A stretch of 64,000 nucleotides of DNA. It comes from Aliiglaciecola lipolytica. Lineage in GTDB: Bacteria > Pseudomonadota > Gammaproteobacteria > Enterobacterales > Alteromonadaceae. This document shows, one piece after another, positions 1 through 9,716 of this stretch. The notes under the pieces are model-generated. The model did no database searches, was not told where the DNA came from, and saw only the letters and a program-made list of their open reading frames with translations. The translations under genes were made by a program, and so were the position numbers. Each line of letters starts with the position of its first letter. Position 1 is the stretch's first letter. The DNA lies in the NCBI RefSeq assembly GCF_018860635.1, contig NZ_JAHKPT010000035.1:62001-126000 (forward strand), read 5' to 3'.

Positions 1-2481
1 TTACAAGATAAGTTGTCTGAACAAAAAAGTCAGGAACAGCTTAAATTACAGCAGATCCGAGATGACTATCAAGGTCAGCTTAGAAGTGTTGAATCAGAGT
101 ATCGACAAAGAGCGGATGAGCTCAAAACACAGTATACCGAAATAACTGCCGCCCTTAAAAATGCAGGGTTCGACGAGTTTGAACAAAGTCAGTTAGATAT
201 TCTTGATGCCACCTTAAAAGAAGCCGGTATCGCTGAGGATGCAGCTCGAGAGAAACATCGAAAAGCACAACAAGAATTTGTTCAGGCAAGTCAATTGCGG
301 GTTAAAGCGAATGCAGTCCTTGAAGAAACCCGTCGCAGTCAATTAGAAGCGCAGCACCAGTTAGACAAAATCGAAGGTATTCTTTATCCAGGTGAAAACA
401 GTTTATTGGAATTTCTCCGCAAAGAGCGACCAGATTGGCAAGATAACCTTGGTAAGGTCTTGCATCCAGAGCTATTTAAACGCAAAGATTTAAAACCAAG
501 TGTAGGCGACGACTCTACTAGCATTTTTGGGATTAAACTGGATTTACATGCAGTTGATATGTCGGAATTCGCAGAAACTGAAGTTCAACTTCAGCAAAAA
601 CTCAGCGATGTTCAACAAATTCTTGACCAAGCCATTGCTAATCAAAATGAAGCTGAACTTGATTTAGCCAAGGCCAGTGAAGAGGTTCGTAATAAAGAAC
701 TGGCTCAAGCGAAAACCGAAAGCGCCTGCAAAACCGCTGAAGCGACTCGCAGACGGGCGCAACAAGATAAAGATCAGGTTCAGCAAGAATATGCTCATGC
801 TTTATCCCAGCGTAAGTTACAAAATAAGAAACGCTTGAGCAATATCCAAACTGAGCAATCAAAGTGCAAGACGCAACACGCTGAAGCCATTGCTGAAGTC
901 AAAGATCAGCAGCGAGAAGCCGAAACTGAGCATCAATTCCATTGGCAACAGCTTATCCAAGATATTCAAACTAAAATATCTATTGTCGACAGCCATATCA
1001 AAAAAGCCAAACAAGTCGCCGCGGAAGACAAACAAAAAATTGAGCAGTGGAAAGAAGATGAGCTGAATAACCGAGGCGTTGATGTTGACGATATCGGCAC
1101 CTTGCAAAAACGTATCAAACAATTGCAAAAAGATATCACTTACACAGACACTCACCGTCACAAAGTGAAAGATTACCAACGTTGGTACGACACTTATTTT
1201 GTTGGCTATAAAGTGACTTGGCAGCAAAACCTAACGGCGGCCAAAAAAGCCGCAAGCAAAGCGGAACGTTTGTTAAATCAGAAACAAGCTGATTTCAAAC
1301 AACAGCGTCAGAAAAGTAAAGACCAACAAGCTCAGCTAGAGCAAGATTTGCGAACTGCACGAGAGCAGCATATTGATGTACAGAGCATCAATCGCAGTTT
1401 AGGTAAACTCAGACTGGTTAAAGCGGATCAAAACAGTCCATCAAGCAAGTCAGCTAAACCGGATACGGTGAATATTGGACAGCGTATATCTGAAGGACAA
1501 GAATTACTGCAAACCCGAGATCGTTTATTGGGTGATATCAAGGTGTATGTGGAACACTTTGACCAGCTGATTGCTGCACAATCGGGAACCGGTTTGGCCG
1601 ATATTTGGGAGCGCTCCAGAGATGAATGCGCGGTGGTAAATGACCAAGGAATTCGCAATATTGATCACCGCAGAATGGTAGTGCATCTGGCCCAGTTATT
1701 AAATGAAGTGGTTCCACAAAAACTCCACGGATTACGAGAACAAGGTCGAATTTTTGGTGCCGACTTAACCCAGTACTATAATGTGCTGGAAGATATCGAT
1801 AAACGTATCGCCAGCCAAAGTAAACGAATTAGTAAAGAAGTCGATGAAGAATTGTTTCTCGATGGAGTCTCTGATTCAGCCGTAAAAATTCGCTCGCGTA
1901 TTTCAGAATTAGAGTTTTGGCCTGAGTTAGCCCAATTCAATAAGCTTTATCAGGCTTGGATGAAAAGTGGTGCCGTTGAGCTGCCAGATGATGAATATGC
2001 GCTGAGCATGCGTAAAGTCTTGGATATTCTTGGTCGCGCCGCCTTAAGCGGCGGGATCAGTAAATTATTAGATATTGAGCTGCACATCAAAGAAGGTAAT
2101 TCTAATCTGGTTATTCGAACGGACCGTCAATTAAATGAGTCTTCCAGTCATGGTATGGCGTACTTAATTTTATGTAAATTCCTATTAGCCTTCACTCGAT
2201 TATTACGAGGGGATGCAGATGCCACTATTCACTGGCCCATCGATGAATTGGGTACTTTGCACCAAAGTAATGTGAAGAAAATTTTTGATGCTTGCCAGAA
2301 TAATAATATCTCTGTGGTTGGCGCATTCCCTAACCCTGAATCGGAAGTATTAACCCTGTTTGATAATCGCTATTTGATTGATAAAACCACACGAAAACTA
2401 CAGGTGGTTCAACCCAAAGTCAGTGCTATAGCCGAACATATCCAAAAACGTAAACAAACTGAGCAAGGAGTTAACCCATGA
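1..2481 (+). CDS. MksB-like condensin ATPase (SMC family), 5' truncated by window edge
   Basis: This is the large SMC-type subunit of a MukBEF/MksBEF-like condensin, expected to bind DNA and ATP in the cytoplasm for chromosome organisation or plasmid restriction. The frame is open from base 1, so the N-terminal head with Walker A lies outside the window. Most of the visible part is charged, Gln/Lys/Glu-rich coiled coil with a short hinge-like break near residues 110-190. The C-terminal head is recognisable: an ABC-signature-like SSSHGMAYL and a Walker B-like IHWPIDELGTL, then a short beta segment. The stop overlaps the next start (ATGA), and the two following genes look like MksE and MksF, which supports the call. 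It resembles the DUF3584 type of ATPase; a Wadjet JetC is the alternative. Confidence 0.65.
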   Translation, partial: LQDKLSEQKSQEQLKLQQIRDDYQGQLRSVESEYRQRADELKTQYTEITAALKNAGFDEFEQSQLDILDATLKEAGIAEDAAREKHRKAQQEFVQASQLRVKANAVLEETRRSQLEAQHQLDKIEGILYPGENSLLEFLRKERPDWQDNLGKVLHPELFKRKDLKPSVGDDSTSIFGIKLDLHAVDMSEFAETEVQLQQKLSDVQQILDQAIANQNEAELDLAKASEEVRNKELAQAKTESACKTAEATRRRAQQDKDQVQQEYAHALSQRKLQNKKRLSNIQTEQSKCKTQHAEAIAEVKDQQREAETEHQFHWQQLIQDIQTKISIVDSHIKKAKQVAAEDKQKIEQWKEDELNNRGVDVDDIGTLQKRIKQLQKDITYTDTHRHKVKDYQRWYDTYFVGYKVTWQQNLTAAKKAASKAERLLNQKQADFKQQRQKSKDQQAQLEQDLRTAREQHIDVQSINRSLGKLRLVKADQNSPSSKSAKPDTVNIGQRISEGQELLQTRDRLLGDIKVYVEHFDQLIAAQSGTGLADIWERSRDECAVVNDQGIRNIDHRRMVVHLAQLLNEVVPQKLHGLREQGRIFGADLTQYYNVLEDIDKRIASQSKRISKEVDEELFLDGVSDSAVKIRSRISELEFWPELAQFNKLYQAWMKSGAVELPDDEYALSMRKVLDILGRAALSGGISKLLDIELHIKEGNSNLVIRTDRQLNESSSHGMAYLILCKFLLAFTRLLRGDADATIHWPIDELGTLHQSNVKKIFDACQNNNISVVGAFPNPESEVLTLFDNRYLIDKTTRKLQVVQPKVSAIAEHIQKRKQTEQGVNP

Positions 2482-3113
2482 TTAGCGAACAAGGCCGCAT
2501 TCTAGAAAGTTTGTTATCTGGGGCGTTTATCTGTCAGGTCAGTGATGAAGATGCTTGGCGATTCCTAAAAACCTCAGGCAATAGCGATAAAATTGAAACC
2601 CAGTTGAATATGTTGAACCGCACGTTGGCCAGCGCTGCAGAAGGGGAGGTTTATTACGCTGCTTATCAAACCTTGGGCGATAATGAGCGCAAAGTGCTAA
2701 CTGGTCAATTTCAGGATATTTCCAGTCATTTAGTGCCCTTGGTTGAATGGTTATTGTTAGTTCAACAAGCCAGTGGAACTGATGTGCCCATCACTCAGGG
2801 AACGGCTATTCGATTAGCTGAAATCCAACTGACCATTGAAGATACGCCAGCTTTTGCTGAGCAATTAGCCAAAATTTCCCATTACAAATTGTTTGGTTCT
2901 ACCAGCGTATCGGTCGATGGCCAGATTAAACAGGTGTTTAAGCGTCTAACCGATTTAGGATATATGCTACGACCTAATCAAGACAAACAAATCTTCATTG
3001 CCACTGGGAAAGTGGAATACCTATATGAAGTGATTAAATTTATCGACGAAACCGAATCATTGTCTTTGTCTGAGCAGGCAGAAAGCGCAGTGCAGCAGGG
3101 AAGCCTGATATGA
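2478..3113 (+). CDS. MksE-like condensin accessory subunit
   Basis: A 211-aa protein with the size and position of the E subunit (winged-helix KITE-type) of a Muk/Mks condensin. No catalytic motif is visible, as expected for a structural subunit that bridges kleisin and ATPase. The middle is hydrophobic-helical (LVPLVEWLLLVQ) and the C-terminal half has a winged-helix-like pattern (KRLTDLGYMLRPN). It overlaps the upstream ATPase by ATGA and the downstream gene by ATGA, so the three are translationally coupled. The assignment rests on context and size more than on sequence signatures. Confidence 0.55.
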   Translation: MISEQGRILESLLSGAFICQVSDEDAWRFLKTSGNSDKIETQLNMLNRTLASAAEGEVYYAAYQTLGDNERKVLTGQFQDISSHLVPLVEWLLLVQQASGTDVPITQGTAIRLAEIQLTIEDTPAFAEQLAKISHYKLFGSTSVSVDGQIKQVFKRLTDLGYMLRPNQDKQIFIATGKVEYLYEVIKFIDETESLSLSEQAESAVQQGSLI

Positions 3114-4330
3114 ACCAAAATCTACATCAGGCCGGAGTAAAGCTTCTTAATGCGCTAAGTAGACATGCTGATCTTCTGATGCAGGTTTATTTGTCGGGTA
3201 CTGTGGATGAAACCAAATTCAGCCCGAAAATTATCGACAGTTTAGTGCAAATGGGGATTTTATGGCGTCCTGACGCTGACGCAGATTTACGTCTGAAAAA
3301 TGCGGTACGACAATTACTCGAAGGCAGTTTACATGATGAACGAAATCGTCAAATAGACGCCAATATTGGCTCAGCGCTGAAGGGGCTCAAAACCTTAGCT
3401 GACCATTATAAAGAAGCGTTACAACATCAACGATTTACCGAAGCCAATACGCATCTTTCAGATTTAACTGAGCATGTTTACGCGTTGACTGAATCACTCG
3501 AAAATAATGTGAGGGTGCTGTTTAGCCGAATCAACAATGAGTTTGGTTACGTATCTTCCATTGATGCCAAGATCCGTGAAAATCAGTTGGCACAATCGCA
3601 AGTATCCGAGTTATTGGGCGAATTGGAAATGTTCCAATTTGATGAGCTAAGTGAAATTGCTGCCAGTAATCGTGAATTACGTCACTTATTAGTTGTTACC
3701 TTACAACACAGTTTTTCCCGTGTAACCCAAGAGCTCTCCATTGTACAAGCTCGATTGTTGTCATTGTTAGGTCGTTTCAGAGAGCTACGGGGACGCACGC
3801 GTTTACTCAAAGGCTTTTTATTGCACATGGAACATTCGCCGACATTTGTACCGGTGAATTATTGTGGACTATCTCAAGTGCCGATGTTGTTTAATCAGGC
3901 TGAAGCGGTGATTAAACCTGCTGCGGCGGATGTAACGCGGGTTGAACATGAACAAGAATTACAAAAATTAGTCAGCGCAATTAAAACCCTAAATCGTCCA
4001 CCGAAGGCGTATCAACCAGAGCGGGCTGCCCACCAAATTCATGTTGAAAAGCAAAGTGAAGTAGAGTTTGCTGAAGATAAGCTTAAAAAAGCGGTAGAAG
4101 GTTACTTCTGTCAGGTTATCGATACCGGCGAGCGATTAACAGCCCTAGAATATTATCAACAGCACGAATTAGAGTTCGATACCGAAGCTTGGTTGTATCA
4201 AGTTATTGGTGGTTATCAAGGGTTAACCTCAGAAGAACAAGCGTATTTTGCGATTGAACAAAGCGGAGAACTCCATCCTATTTATAATGGAAACTTTATT
4301 ATTCGCGATGTTGAGTTGGGATTAAGATAA
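3110..4330 (+). CDS. MksF-like kleisin subunit of condensin
   Basis: A 406-aa, largely helical protein matching the kleisin (F) subunit of an MksBEF complex in size and gene context. The N-terminus has a winged-helix-like segment (about residues 1-75), followed by a long helical middle (about 85-225, repeated Leu/Glu/Gln heptads) and a C-terminal domain (about 330-406) that could contact the ATPase head. It is last in the operon. The next gene is on the opposite strand, so no MksG/JetD (TOPRIM nuclease) follows. The order ATPase-E-F is the reverse of the F-E-B order known for Pseudomonas Mks and for Wadjet. Confidence 0.55.
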   Translation: MNQNLHQAGVKLLNALSRHADLLMQVYLSGTVDETKFSPKIIDSLVQMGILWRPDADADLRLKNAVRQLLEGSLHDERNRQIDANIGSALKGLKTLADHYKEALQHQRFTEANTHLSDLTEHVYALTESLENNVRVLFSRINNEFGYVSSIDAKIRENQLAQSQVSELLGELEMFQFDELSEIAASNRELRHLLVVTLQHSFSRVTQELSIVQARLLSLLGRFRELRGRTRLLKGFLLHMEHSPTFVPVNYCGLSQVPMLFNQAEAVIKPAAADVTRVEHEQELQKLVSAIKTLNRPPKAYQPERAAHQIHVEKQSEVEFAEDKLKKAVEGYFCQVIDTGERLTALEYYQQHELEFDTEAWLYQVIGGYQGLTSEEQAYFAIEQSGELHPIYNGNFIIRDVELGLR

Positions 4331-4333
4331 CGA

Positions 4334-4367
4334 CTTCACCGGTCGCAATTTATGACGACCTGTGAAG
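4334..4367 (+). terminator. Hairpin after the condensin operon
   Basis: Inverted repeat CTTCACCGGTCG / CGACCTGTGAAG with 11 of 12 pairs and a 10-nt loop, starting 4 bases after the mksF-like stop. There is no T-run on either strand, so it may be a processing or pausing site rather than a classical intrinsic terminator. It lies between convergent genes. Confidence 0.5.
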
Positions 4368-4394
4368 GCATATGTTGTTGCCTAGAAAAACGCG

Positions 4395-4952
4395 CTAGGG
4401 CATGACTTTCATAAAGTTGTTAAATTTATCTTGGCTTTTAACCACCCAGTCTGGAGGTGATTCACCGCTTCCGGCCAACTTGAGATTAGTATGTTGACTG
4501 GCGACTTGCTCAACAATTGCCATTTGTTGCTCGGTGGCATCCACGAAAAATATGTGTTTTCCTTGTTTTAGCAATTTTTGAAACTGTCTAAATTGATAAT
4601 TCGGGACTTGGATGCCAATAAGTCCGCCTTCCCATGTGCAAAACCCCAGTATTACCACCGCAAGAAAACCAAAGGGGATCCATCCTGCAGCCGTGAGATG
4701 CCAATTCATGCTATACGCCAATAACAAAACCAAGGCTGCGCCAATTGCGCCAACCACAGCTCCTAATTCGGTGGATCGTACAACATCTTTTTTCAACACG
4801 GATTCAATGGCATGTAAATGATGTTTTTCAACTTCAGCATCATTTTCACTTAACACATGCAATTGAGGTGTACTCAATCCTTTGTCTTCAAGTTCACTTT
4901 GGATAATACGTAGATCATTCAAGTCATCACTTATGTAGTATTGTCTTTTCAT
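4395..4952 (-). CDS. Uncharacterised two-TM protein
   Basis: A 185-aa protein of unknown function. The N-terminal about 60 residues are soluble with a short beta-alpha pattern (RQYYISDDLNDL), followed by two adjacent membrane helices (about residues 66-82 and 91-107, Gly-rich) and a soluble C-terminal half. The arrangement, soluble-TM-TM-soluble, resembles small bacterial proteins with a glycine-rich central membrane hairpin. No catalytic motif is seen. It is monocistronic and convergent with the condensin operon, with a 190-bp gap to the divergent antiporter gene. Confidence 0.7.
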   Translation of the reverse strand: MKRQYYISDDLNDLRIIQSELEDKGLSTPQLHVLSENDAEVEKHHLHAIESVLKKDVVRSTELGAVVGAIGAALVLLLAYSMNWHLTAAGWIPFGFLAVVILGFCTWEGGLIGIQVPNYQFRQFQKLLKQGKHIFFVDATEQQMAIVEQVASQHTNLKLAGSGESPPDWVVKSQDKFNNFMKVMP

Positions 4953-5143
4953 CTCAAGTACCCTTTTACTGTCTCGTTGTTTCTAATGCACTAGAACAAT
5001 ATTAGTACACAAAAACACTTTATTGTTTATTTTTTGTTCGATTTGGTCTGTTGCTTCCATGTCAGCACCAACTGATTCCATGTTGGAATTGTTGTTAGAA
5101 AAACCAAAATCTTAGCCAAGATCAAAACCAAGAGAGAATATTT

Positions 5144-6907
5144 ATGAGTTTGTTGGGTTCTACAATGATTTTTTTGGCCGCAGCTGTGGTGGCAGTACCT
5201 ATCTTCAAACGTTTGAAATTGGGAGCAATATTAGGTTACTTAGTGGCGGGTATGGTCATCGGCCCGTCGATTATGGATTGGGTTTCTAAGCCCGAGACAA
5301 TTTTACATTTTGCGGAACTCGGTGTCGTATTCTTACTGTTTATTATCGGCTTGGAGTTAGAGCCCAAAAAACTCTTAAAAATGCGTGATCAGATTGTTTT
5401 TACAGGGGGCGGACAGTTATTTCTGAGTGCTAGTTTCATCGCGATATCGGTGAAGTATATTGTCGGTACGGACTGGACGGCAGCCATAGTGATAGGCTTG
5501 GCCGTGGCGCTTTCTTCTACCGCTTTTGCTATTCAATTGATGGAAAATCAAAATATTTTAAAGACCCCACCAGGTCAAAAAGGTTTTTCAATCTTATTGA
5601 TGCAAGATTTGGCTGTGATTCCCATTCTGCTGTTAGTACAAAGCCTTTCCACTGTGCCTGATGTCGATTCCCCTGCGTGGTGGGTAAGCATCTGTGCAAT
5701 TGTGGCAGTGCTGATTATTGGAAAATTTCTGATCAATCCATTTTTGCGACTGATTTCCCACTGGGGTAATGCCGAAATCATGACCTCTGCCGCGTTGTTA
5801 ATTGTTATCGCGACTGCGCTAGGTATGCAAGAAGCAGGGTTGTCGATGGGAATGGGCGCATTTGTGGCTGGGATGCTACTTGCTAACTCAAGCTTTAAGC
5901 ATCAATTAGAAGCGGAAATTGAGCCGTTCAAAGGTTTGTTGTTAGGTCTGTTCTTTATCGCTATTGGTATGAATTTAGACTTAGATTTGTTTTTCGATAA
6001 TCCACTGGTAATTATTGCCGCCGCGTTAACTCTGATTGCGATTAAAACAGCCATTATTTTCAGCATTCTTAAATTTTCGAAACAAAGTACAACTGACTCG
6101 ATGCGCATTGCATTGATGCTCTCTCAGGGGGGCGAATTTGCCTTTGTGGTTATGGGAGAGGCGAGCCTAGCAAACCTAATAGCACCCACCCTAGCTAGTC
6201 AGGTTACTTTGGTGGTAGGCGTTTCTATGGCGTTAACTTCACCATTAGTGATTTTACACAGTATTTGGTTCAACAGTCGTAACTGTCCAGCGGTATACGA
6301 TTCGCAAACCGACACCGACGAGCCGCGGGTTATTATTGCTGGATTTGGGCGCTTTGGTCAGGTAACTGGGCGTATTTTAGCGGCCAATAAAATCCCGTTC
6401 ACAGCATTGGATAAAGATGCAGAACACATCGCCTTTGTTAAAAAATTCGGCAACAAAGTGTTTTATGGTGATGCCACTCGATTAGATTTATTAAAGATAT
6501 CGGGGATAGAGCAAGCGTCTATATTATTGATTGCTATCGACAATGAAGTTGATACTTTCAAAATTGTCGCGTTGGTCAGTGAGCAATTTCCCCATGTGAA
6601 AATGGTGGTCAGAGCCCGCAACCGTAATGCGGTAATGCGCTTGTCTAAAGTTGAAAACTTACACTTTGTTAGGGAACTCTTTTGGTCTGGGTTACGGGCC
6701 GCTGAAAAGGTGCTAGAAGATTTTGGGTTTGACAAAAAACAGGCTGCGCATATGTGTGACATATTCGAAAAGCATGATGAAAAAATTCTCAAAGAAGTTA
6801 TCGACGCAGACTCTGATTTAGATGAACTGATTCAATTAAGTAAGAAGGGCCGGGCTGATTTGGAAACTTTATTTGCCAATGATATTAAACAGATCGGTGG
6901 TAACTAG
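5144..6907 (+). CDS. CPA2-family K+(Na+)/H+ antiporter with TrkA-N domain (KefB/KefC-like)
   Basis: An inner-membrane monovalent cation:proton antiporter of the CPA2 family. About residues 1-375 form roughly 12 membrane helices with family-typical stretches (LAVALSSTAFAIQLM; MGAFVAGMLLANSSF; LSQGGEFAFVV). Residues about 397-520 are a Rossmann RCK/TrkA-N domain (IAGFGRFGQVTGRILA; GDATRLDLLKISGI), expected to bind NAD(H) or another nucleotide. There is no TrkA-C domain, unlike the second antiporter at 59-61 kb. The ATG follows an AGAGAG ribosome-binding stretch. Whether glutathione gates it, as in true KefB/KefC, cannot be read from the sequence. Confidence 0.88.
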   Translation: MSLLGSTMIFLAAAVVAVPIFKRLKLGAILGYLVAGMVIGPSIMDWVSKPETILHFAELGVVFLLFIIGLELEPKKLLKMRDQIVFTGGGQLFLSASFIAISVKYIVGTDWTAAIVIGLAVALSSTAFAIQLMENQNILKTPPGQKGFSILLMQDLAVIPILLLVQSLSTVPDVDSPAWWVSICAIVAVLIIGKFLINPFLRLISHWGNAEIMTSAALLIVIATALGMQEAGLSMGMGAFVAGMLLANSSFKHQLEAEIEPFKGLLLGLFFIAIGMNLDLDLFFDNPLVIIAAALTLIAIKTAIIFSILKFSKQSTTDSMRIALMLSQGGEFAFVVMGEASLANLIAPTLASQVTLVVGVSMALTSPLVILHSIWFNSRNCPAVYDSQTDTDEPRVIIAGFGRFGQVTGRILAANKIPFTALDKDAEHIAFVKKFGNKVFYGDATRLDLLKISGIEQASILLIAIDNEVDTFKIVALVSEQFPHVKMVVRARNRNAVMRLSKVENLHFVRELFWSGLRAAEKVLEDFGFDKKQAAHMCDIFEKHDEKILKEVIDADSDLDELIQLSKKGRADLETLFANDIKQIGGN

Positions 6908-7044
6908 ATAAAAGTAGCGACTCTGAGCAGTAGTGTAACAAAAATGTCATCTTAACAGCATAGGCTTAGCGGCCGGCAATATGTACTTGTTTATGGCATT
7001 TTGTGCCTGCATTTTTTTCATCTTACAGCTCAAGGTAATCGCTA

Positions 7045-8688
7045 GTGTTTGAATTCTTCTATTTGAATATACGAAATAAGTTACTCTTTCTTATTTGTTC
7101 TATTTTATTGATAATTTTAGTCGCGGTGTATATTGGACTGTCTTCGCTAAACTCAGTGACGCAGGAATATTCCGCGACCGTCAATCAAGAAGTGACCAAT
7201 ATCACCCATGTTTCTGGGCTAAATGTGCGTTTTAAAACGCAAGTACAAGAATGGAAAAACACCTTAATAAGAGGCAAAGACCCAGAGCAACTTGAAAAAT
7301 ATTGGGGCCGATTTGTTGAAAATGGGCAAACTATTGTCACCCAATACAGCAATATTTTAAACAATATGTCTGAGCAACATCCTGCATATTCTCACGTCAA
7401 AGACTTTTCAGTTAGCTATCCGAAAATGCTCCAAGCCTATGAGTCTGGTTATGATGCGTTCTTAACTTCCGGCTTTGATATTGGCGTAGCTGACAACAGT
7501 GTCAAAGGCATTGATAGAGCACCCACTGAGAGCTTAAATAACGCTGTTGAAGCAACTAACCAATACGTTTTAGGTTTGAAAAAGCAAATTGAATCCCGCG
7601 CCAGTTCCGTATTTATTTATACCAATGTGATTATCATTGTGACGATTTTAATCTGTATTTTAGCGGTTTCTTGGTTTATCAATGCCAGCGTATTAACTCC
7701 TTTAAATCGCTTAACCGATGTTTCAAAACAAATCGCTTCAGGTGATTTCACCGGCGAGATTGAAAGTACCACCAGAGATCAAATTGGTCTGGTTACCGAT
7801 AATGTGAAACTTATTCAAAATGACTTGAGCAAAATGCTAAGTCGAATTCTCGGAGAGTTAAAAGAGCTCGGTGAAATCATTAATAACTTGGTTGAAGGGT
7901 TCCAAACCGTAAAGCATGGTTTAAAAAGCCAAGTTGATTTGACTCAGAAAACCAATGATCGTGTTGAGCAATTAACCCAAACTGGGAATGACATTGATGG
8001 GGCCATTAAAAAAGCATCAAAATTTGTCGCGTCATCTACAAAAGAAGCCGATCAAGGGCGAACGGTGTTTAAACAGAATGTGATGATTAGCCAAAGCGTG
8101 ATGGACGCAACTAATTATGCTTCTGATATTATATCAACACTGAAAAAAGACTCTGATGATATAGGCGACGTGGTAAATGTGATCAACAGCATTGCTGATC
8201 AAACCAATTTACTGGCATTAAATGCTGCCATAGAAGCGGCTAGGGCTGGAGGCGCTGGCAGAGGTTTTGCTGTTGTAGCGGACGAAGTGCGTAACTTGGC
8301 AAATAAAACCCAGCAATCTACTCAACTTATTTCGCAAAATGTACAAAAACTCCAAAATGCCGCAGATGAAGCCGTCTCTGCTATGGCTCAAGGCAAAATC
8401 CAAGCCGCAGACGGGCTGCACCAAGCAGAGTCTTCGTTAGGAATTATTGATGCATTGAGTCAATCTTTTAGCAAAATTCACGATTTGAACTTACAAGTGC
8501 AAGATGCAGTAGGCTTACAGCAATTGCAAAACAGCAACGTCAACAATGACATTTCAGAAATTGTTGCCTTGAGTGAAAGCTCTCAACTTGCGGTAAACCG
8601 AATGGAAGACGCATCAAAAGTACTGTCCTCGATATTCGAAAGCATTCACCTTGCGACCCGAGATTTTAAAATTAAAAACGAACAATAA
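7045..8688 (+). CDS. Methyl-accepting chemotaxis protein
   Basis: A 547-aa membrane chemoreceptor. It has TM1 at about residues 12-32, a periplasmic four-helix-type sensor region of about 150 residues, TM2 at about 188-212, HAMP at about 213-265, and a cytoplasmic signalling hairpin. The highly conserved tip ([15 protein letters not shown], then [15 protein letters not shown]) is intact at about residues 388-420. There is no C-terminal CheR pentapeptide. The start is GTG, with AAGG about 8 bases upstream (CAAGGTAATCGCTA). The ligand is unknown. The gene stands alone, and no other chemotaxis gene is in the window. Confidence 0.93.
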   Translation: MFEFFYLNIRNKLLFLICSILLIILVAVYIGLSSLNSVTQEYSATVNQEVTNITHVSGLNVRFKTQVQEWKNTLIRGKDPEQLEKYWGRFVENGQTIVTQYSNILNNMSEQHPAYSHVKDFSVSYPKMLQAYESGYDAFLTSGFDIGVADNSVKGIDRAPTESLNNAVEATNQYVLGLKKQIESRASSVFIYTNVIIIVTILICILAVSWFINASVLTPLNRLTDVSKQIASGDFTGEIESTTRDQIGLVTDNVKLIQNDLSKMLSRILGELKELGEIINNLVEGFQTVKHGLKSQVDLTQKTNDRVEQLTQTGNDIDGAIKKASKFVASSTKEADQGRTVFKQNVMISQSVMDATNYASDIISTLKKDSDDIGDVVNVINSIADQTNLLALNAAIEAARAGGAGRGFAVVADEVRNLANKTQQSTQLISQNVQKLQNAADEAVSAMAQGKIQAADGLHQAESSLGIIDALSQSFSKIHDLNLQVQDAVGLQQLQNSNVNNDISEIVALSESSQLAVNRMEDASKVLSSIFESIHLATRDFKIKNEQ

Positions 8689-8715
8689 ATTGCTTATGGG
8701 ATGTTTATAGGTTTC

Positions 8716-9013
8716 TCTCTAATATGGACAGGCATCTTTTCAGATTGTGGTGATAACAACTTAATATTTTTTAGTGAGTACCAACAAAATACTATAATCG
8801 GCTCTTATTTTAGATAAATGCATGCAGCGATTCGGTATCTACGTTGGGTAAGTACTTTTGAGGTGAATTTAGTACGAGGCTAAACCTGCTTCTTAATGCC
8901 TGAAATGAAAAGTGATTCAGAAGGGCGTTAAGCCAATGAACTCTTTTGCCGAGGTTTTCGTTTGTATTGCTTTGAAGTGTCTTTTGGTTCTCTAATATGG
9001 ACATGCATCTTTT
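8716..9013. repeat. Pair of 25-bp direct repeats flanking a non-coding unit
   Basis: TCTCTAATATGGACAGGCAT plus CTTTT at 8716-8740 recurs with one change (ACATGCAT) at 8989-9013, 273 bp apart. The bases after each copy are also similar (GAGTA-CAAC-AAA then TAATCGG), so a longer unit was probably duplicated and has diverged. The core ATGGACAGGCAT is the reverse complement of the core of the 27.3-kb array. This accounts for most of the 368-bp gap between the chemoreceptor and the lipoprotein gene. A 71-codon minus-strand frame lies inside but is not convincing as a gene. Confidence 0.6.
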
Positions 9014-9056
9014 TATGAGTATCAACTAAAAGTTGAATTAATCGGATTACGTTACT

Positions 9057-9650
9057 ATGCCTACAAAGATTAAGTTAAGTTTAATTACCATATGTTTCTT
9101 TTTTGTTAGTTGTTCCGACAATCAAACGGAAAAAAAGTCGCCATACAATGTTTGCATTTCTACATCTGATAATTCTTGCATAATGAAAGATCTGACTTTC
9201 AATAAATTAAAGTTGCAAGTAGGATTTATCGATGATTTTGATATCGAATTGATTACGCCCATTTCAAATGAAAAAAGAGTGGAGGAAATTTCGCCTACTG
9301 GTTCAAAGAGAAAGAAAGTATATTATTCTGGAAGTGATTTTGAAATTTTTTATATAGAATATGTTAACAGCAACTATCCATTATTGGCAGATTTAGATGG
9401 AGAGCTATATTCAATACTATTAATAGGGGCAAAGAATGTTAATAAAACACGGGACTTGGAAATTGATGGCATCGCAGAAGCAGTAGATATTTTTAAACGA
9501 ATCTTTCCTAATAGGTCAAGTCCCAATATCGATGTTTTTATTGAAAAAAGTTTTGTTGCTGTTAAGTATGAAAACCAGAGTTTCGTATTAGTCTATAAAG
9601 GAGCGACAAAAAACTCTTTGGTTGTAGGTGAGCTTAAATTAAAAGGGTAA
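9057..9650 (+). CDS. Putative lipoprotein of unknown function
   Basis: A 197-aa protein with a lipoprotein signal: a short basic start (MPTKIK), a hydrophobic stretch, and a lipobox (FVSC) with Cys about 19, followed by Ser-Asp, which favours membrane retention by the Lol Asp+2 rule. The mature part has no recognised domain. It is rich in Ile, Lys, Asn and Phe and uses AT-rich codons, more so than its neighbours. With repeats on both sides and a transposase fragment 70 bp downstream, this suggests a recently acquired accessory gene. The ATG has no strong ribosome-binding site. Confidence 0.65.
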   Translation: MPTKIKLSLITICFFFVSCSDNQTEKKSPYNVCISTSDNSCIMKDLTFNKLKLQVGFIDDFDIELITPISNEKRVEEISPTGSKRKKVYYSGSDFEIFYIEYVNSNYPLLADLDGELYSILLIGAKNVNKTRDLEIDGIAEAVDIFKRIFPNRSSPNIDVFIEKSFVAVKYENQSFVLVYKGATKNSLVVGELKLKG

Positions 9651-9716
9651 TGTAAACATAAGTAAGCCTGACATAATGTAGTCTATATATGATTTGAAGT
9701 TGCTAACAACGAAAAG

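Noticed and set aside
1-4952. Complete Wadjet (JetABCD) defence system
   Set aside because: No JetD/MksG nuclease is in the window and the gene order is reversed; the upstream side cannot be seen.
8810-9025. 71-codon minus-strand reading frame between the chemoreceptor and the lipoprotein gene
   Set aside because: It runs through one of the direct repeats and lacks domain or clear ribosome-binding support; treated as part of a repeat unit.
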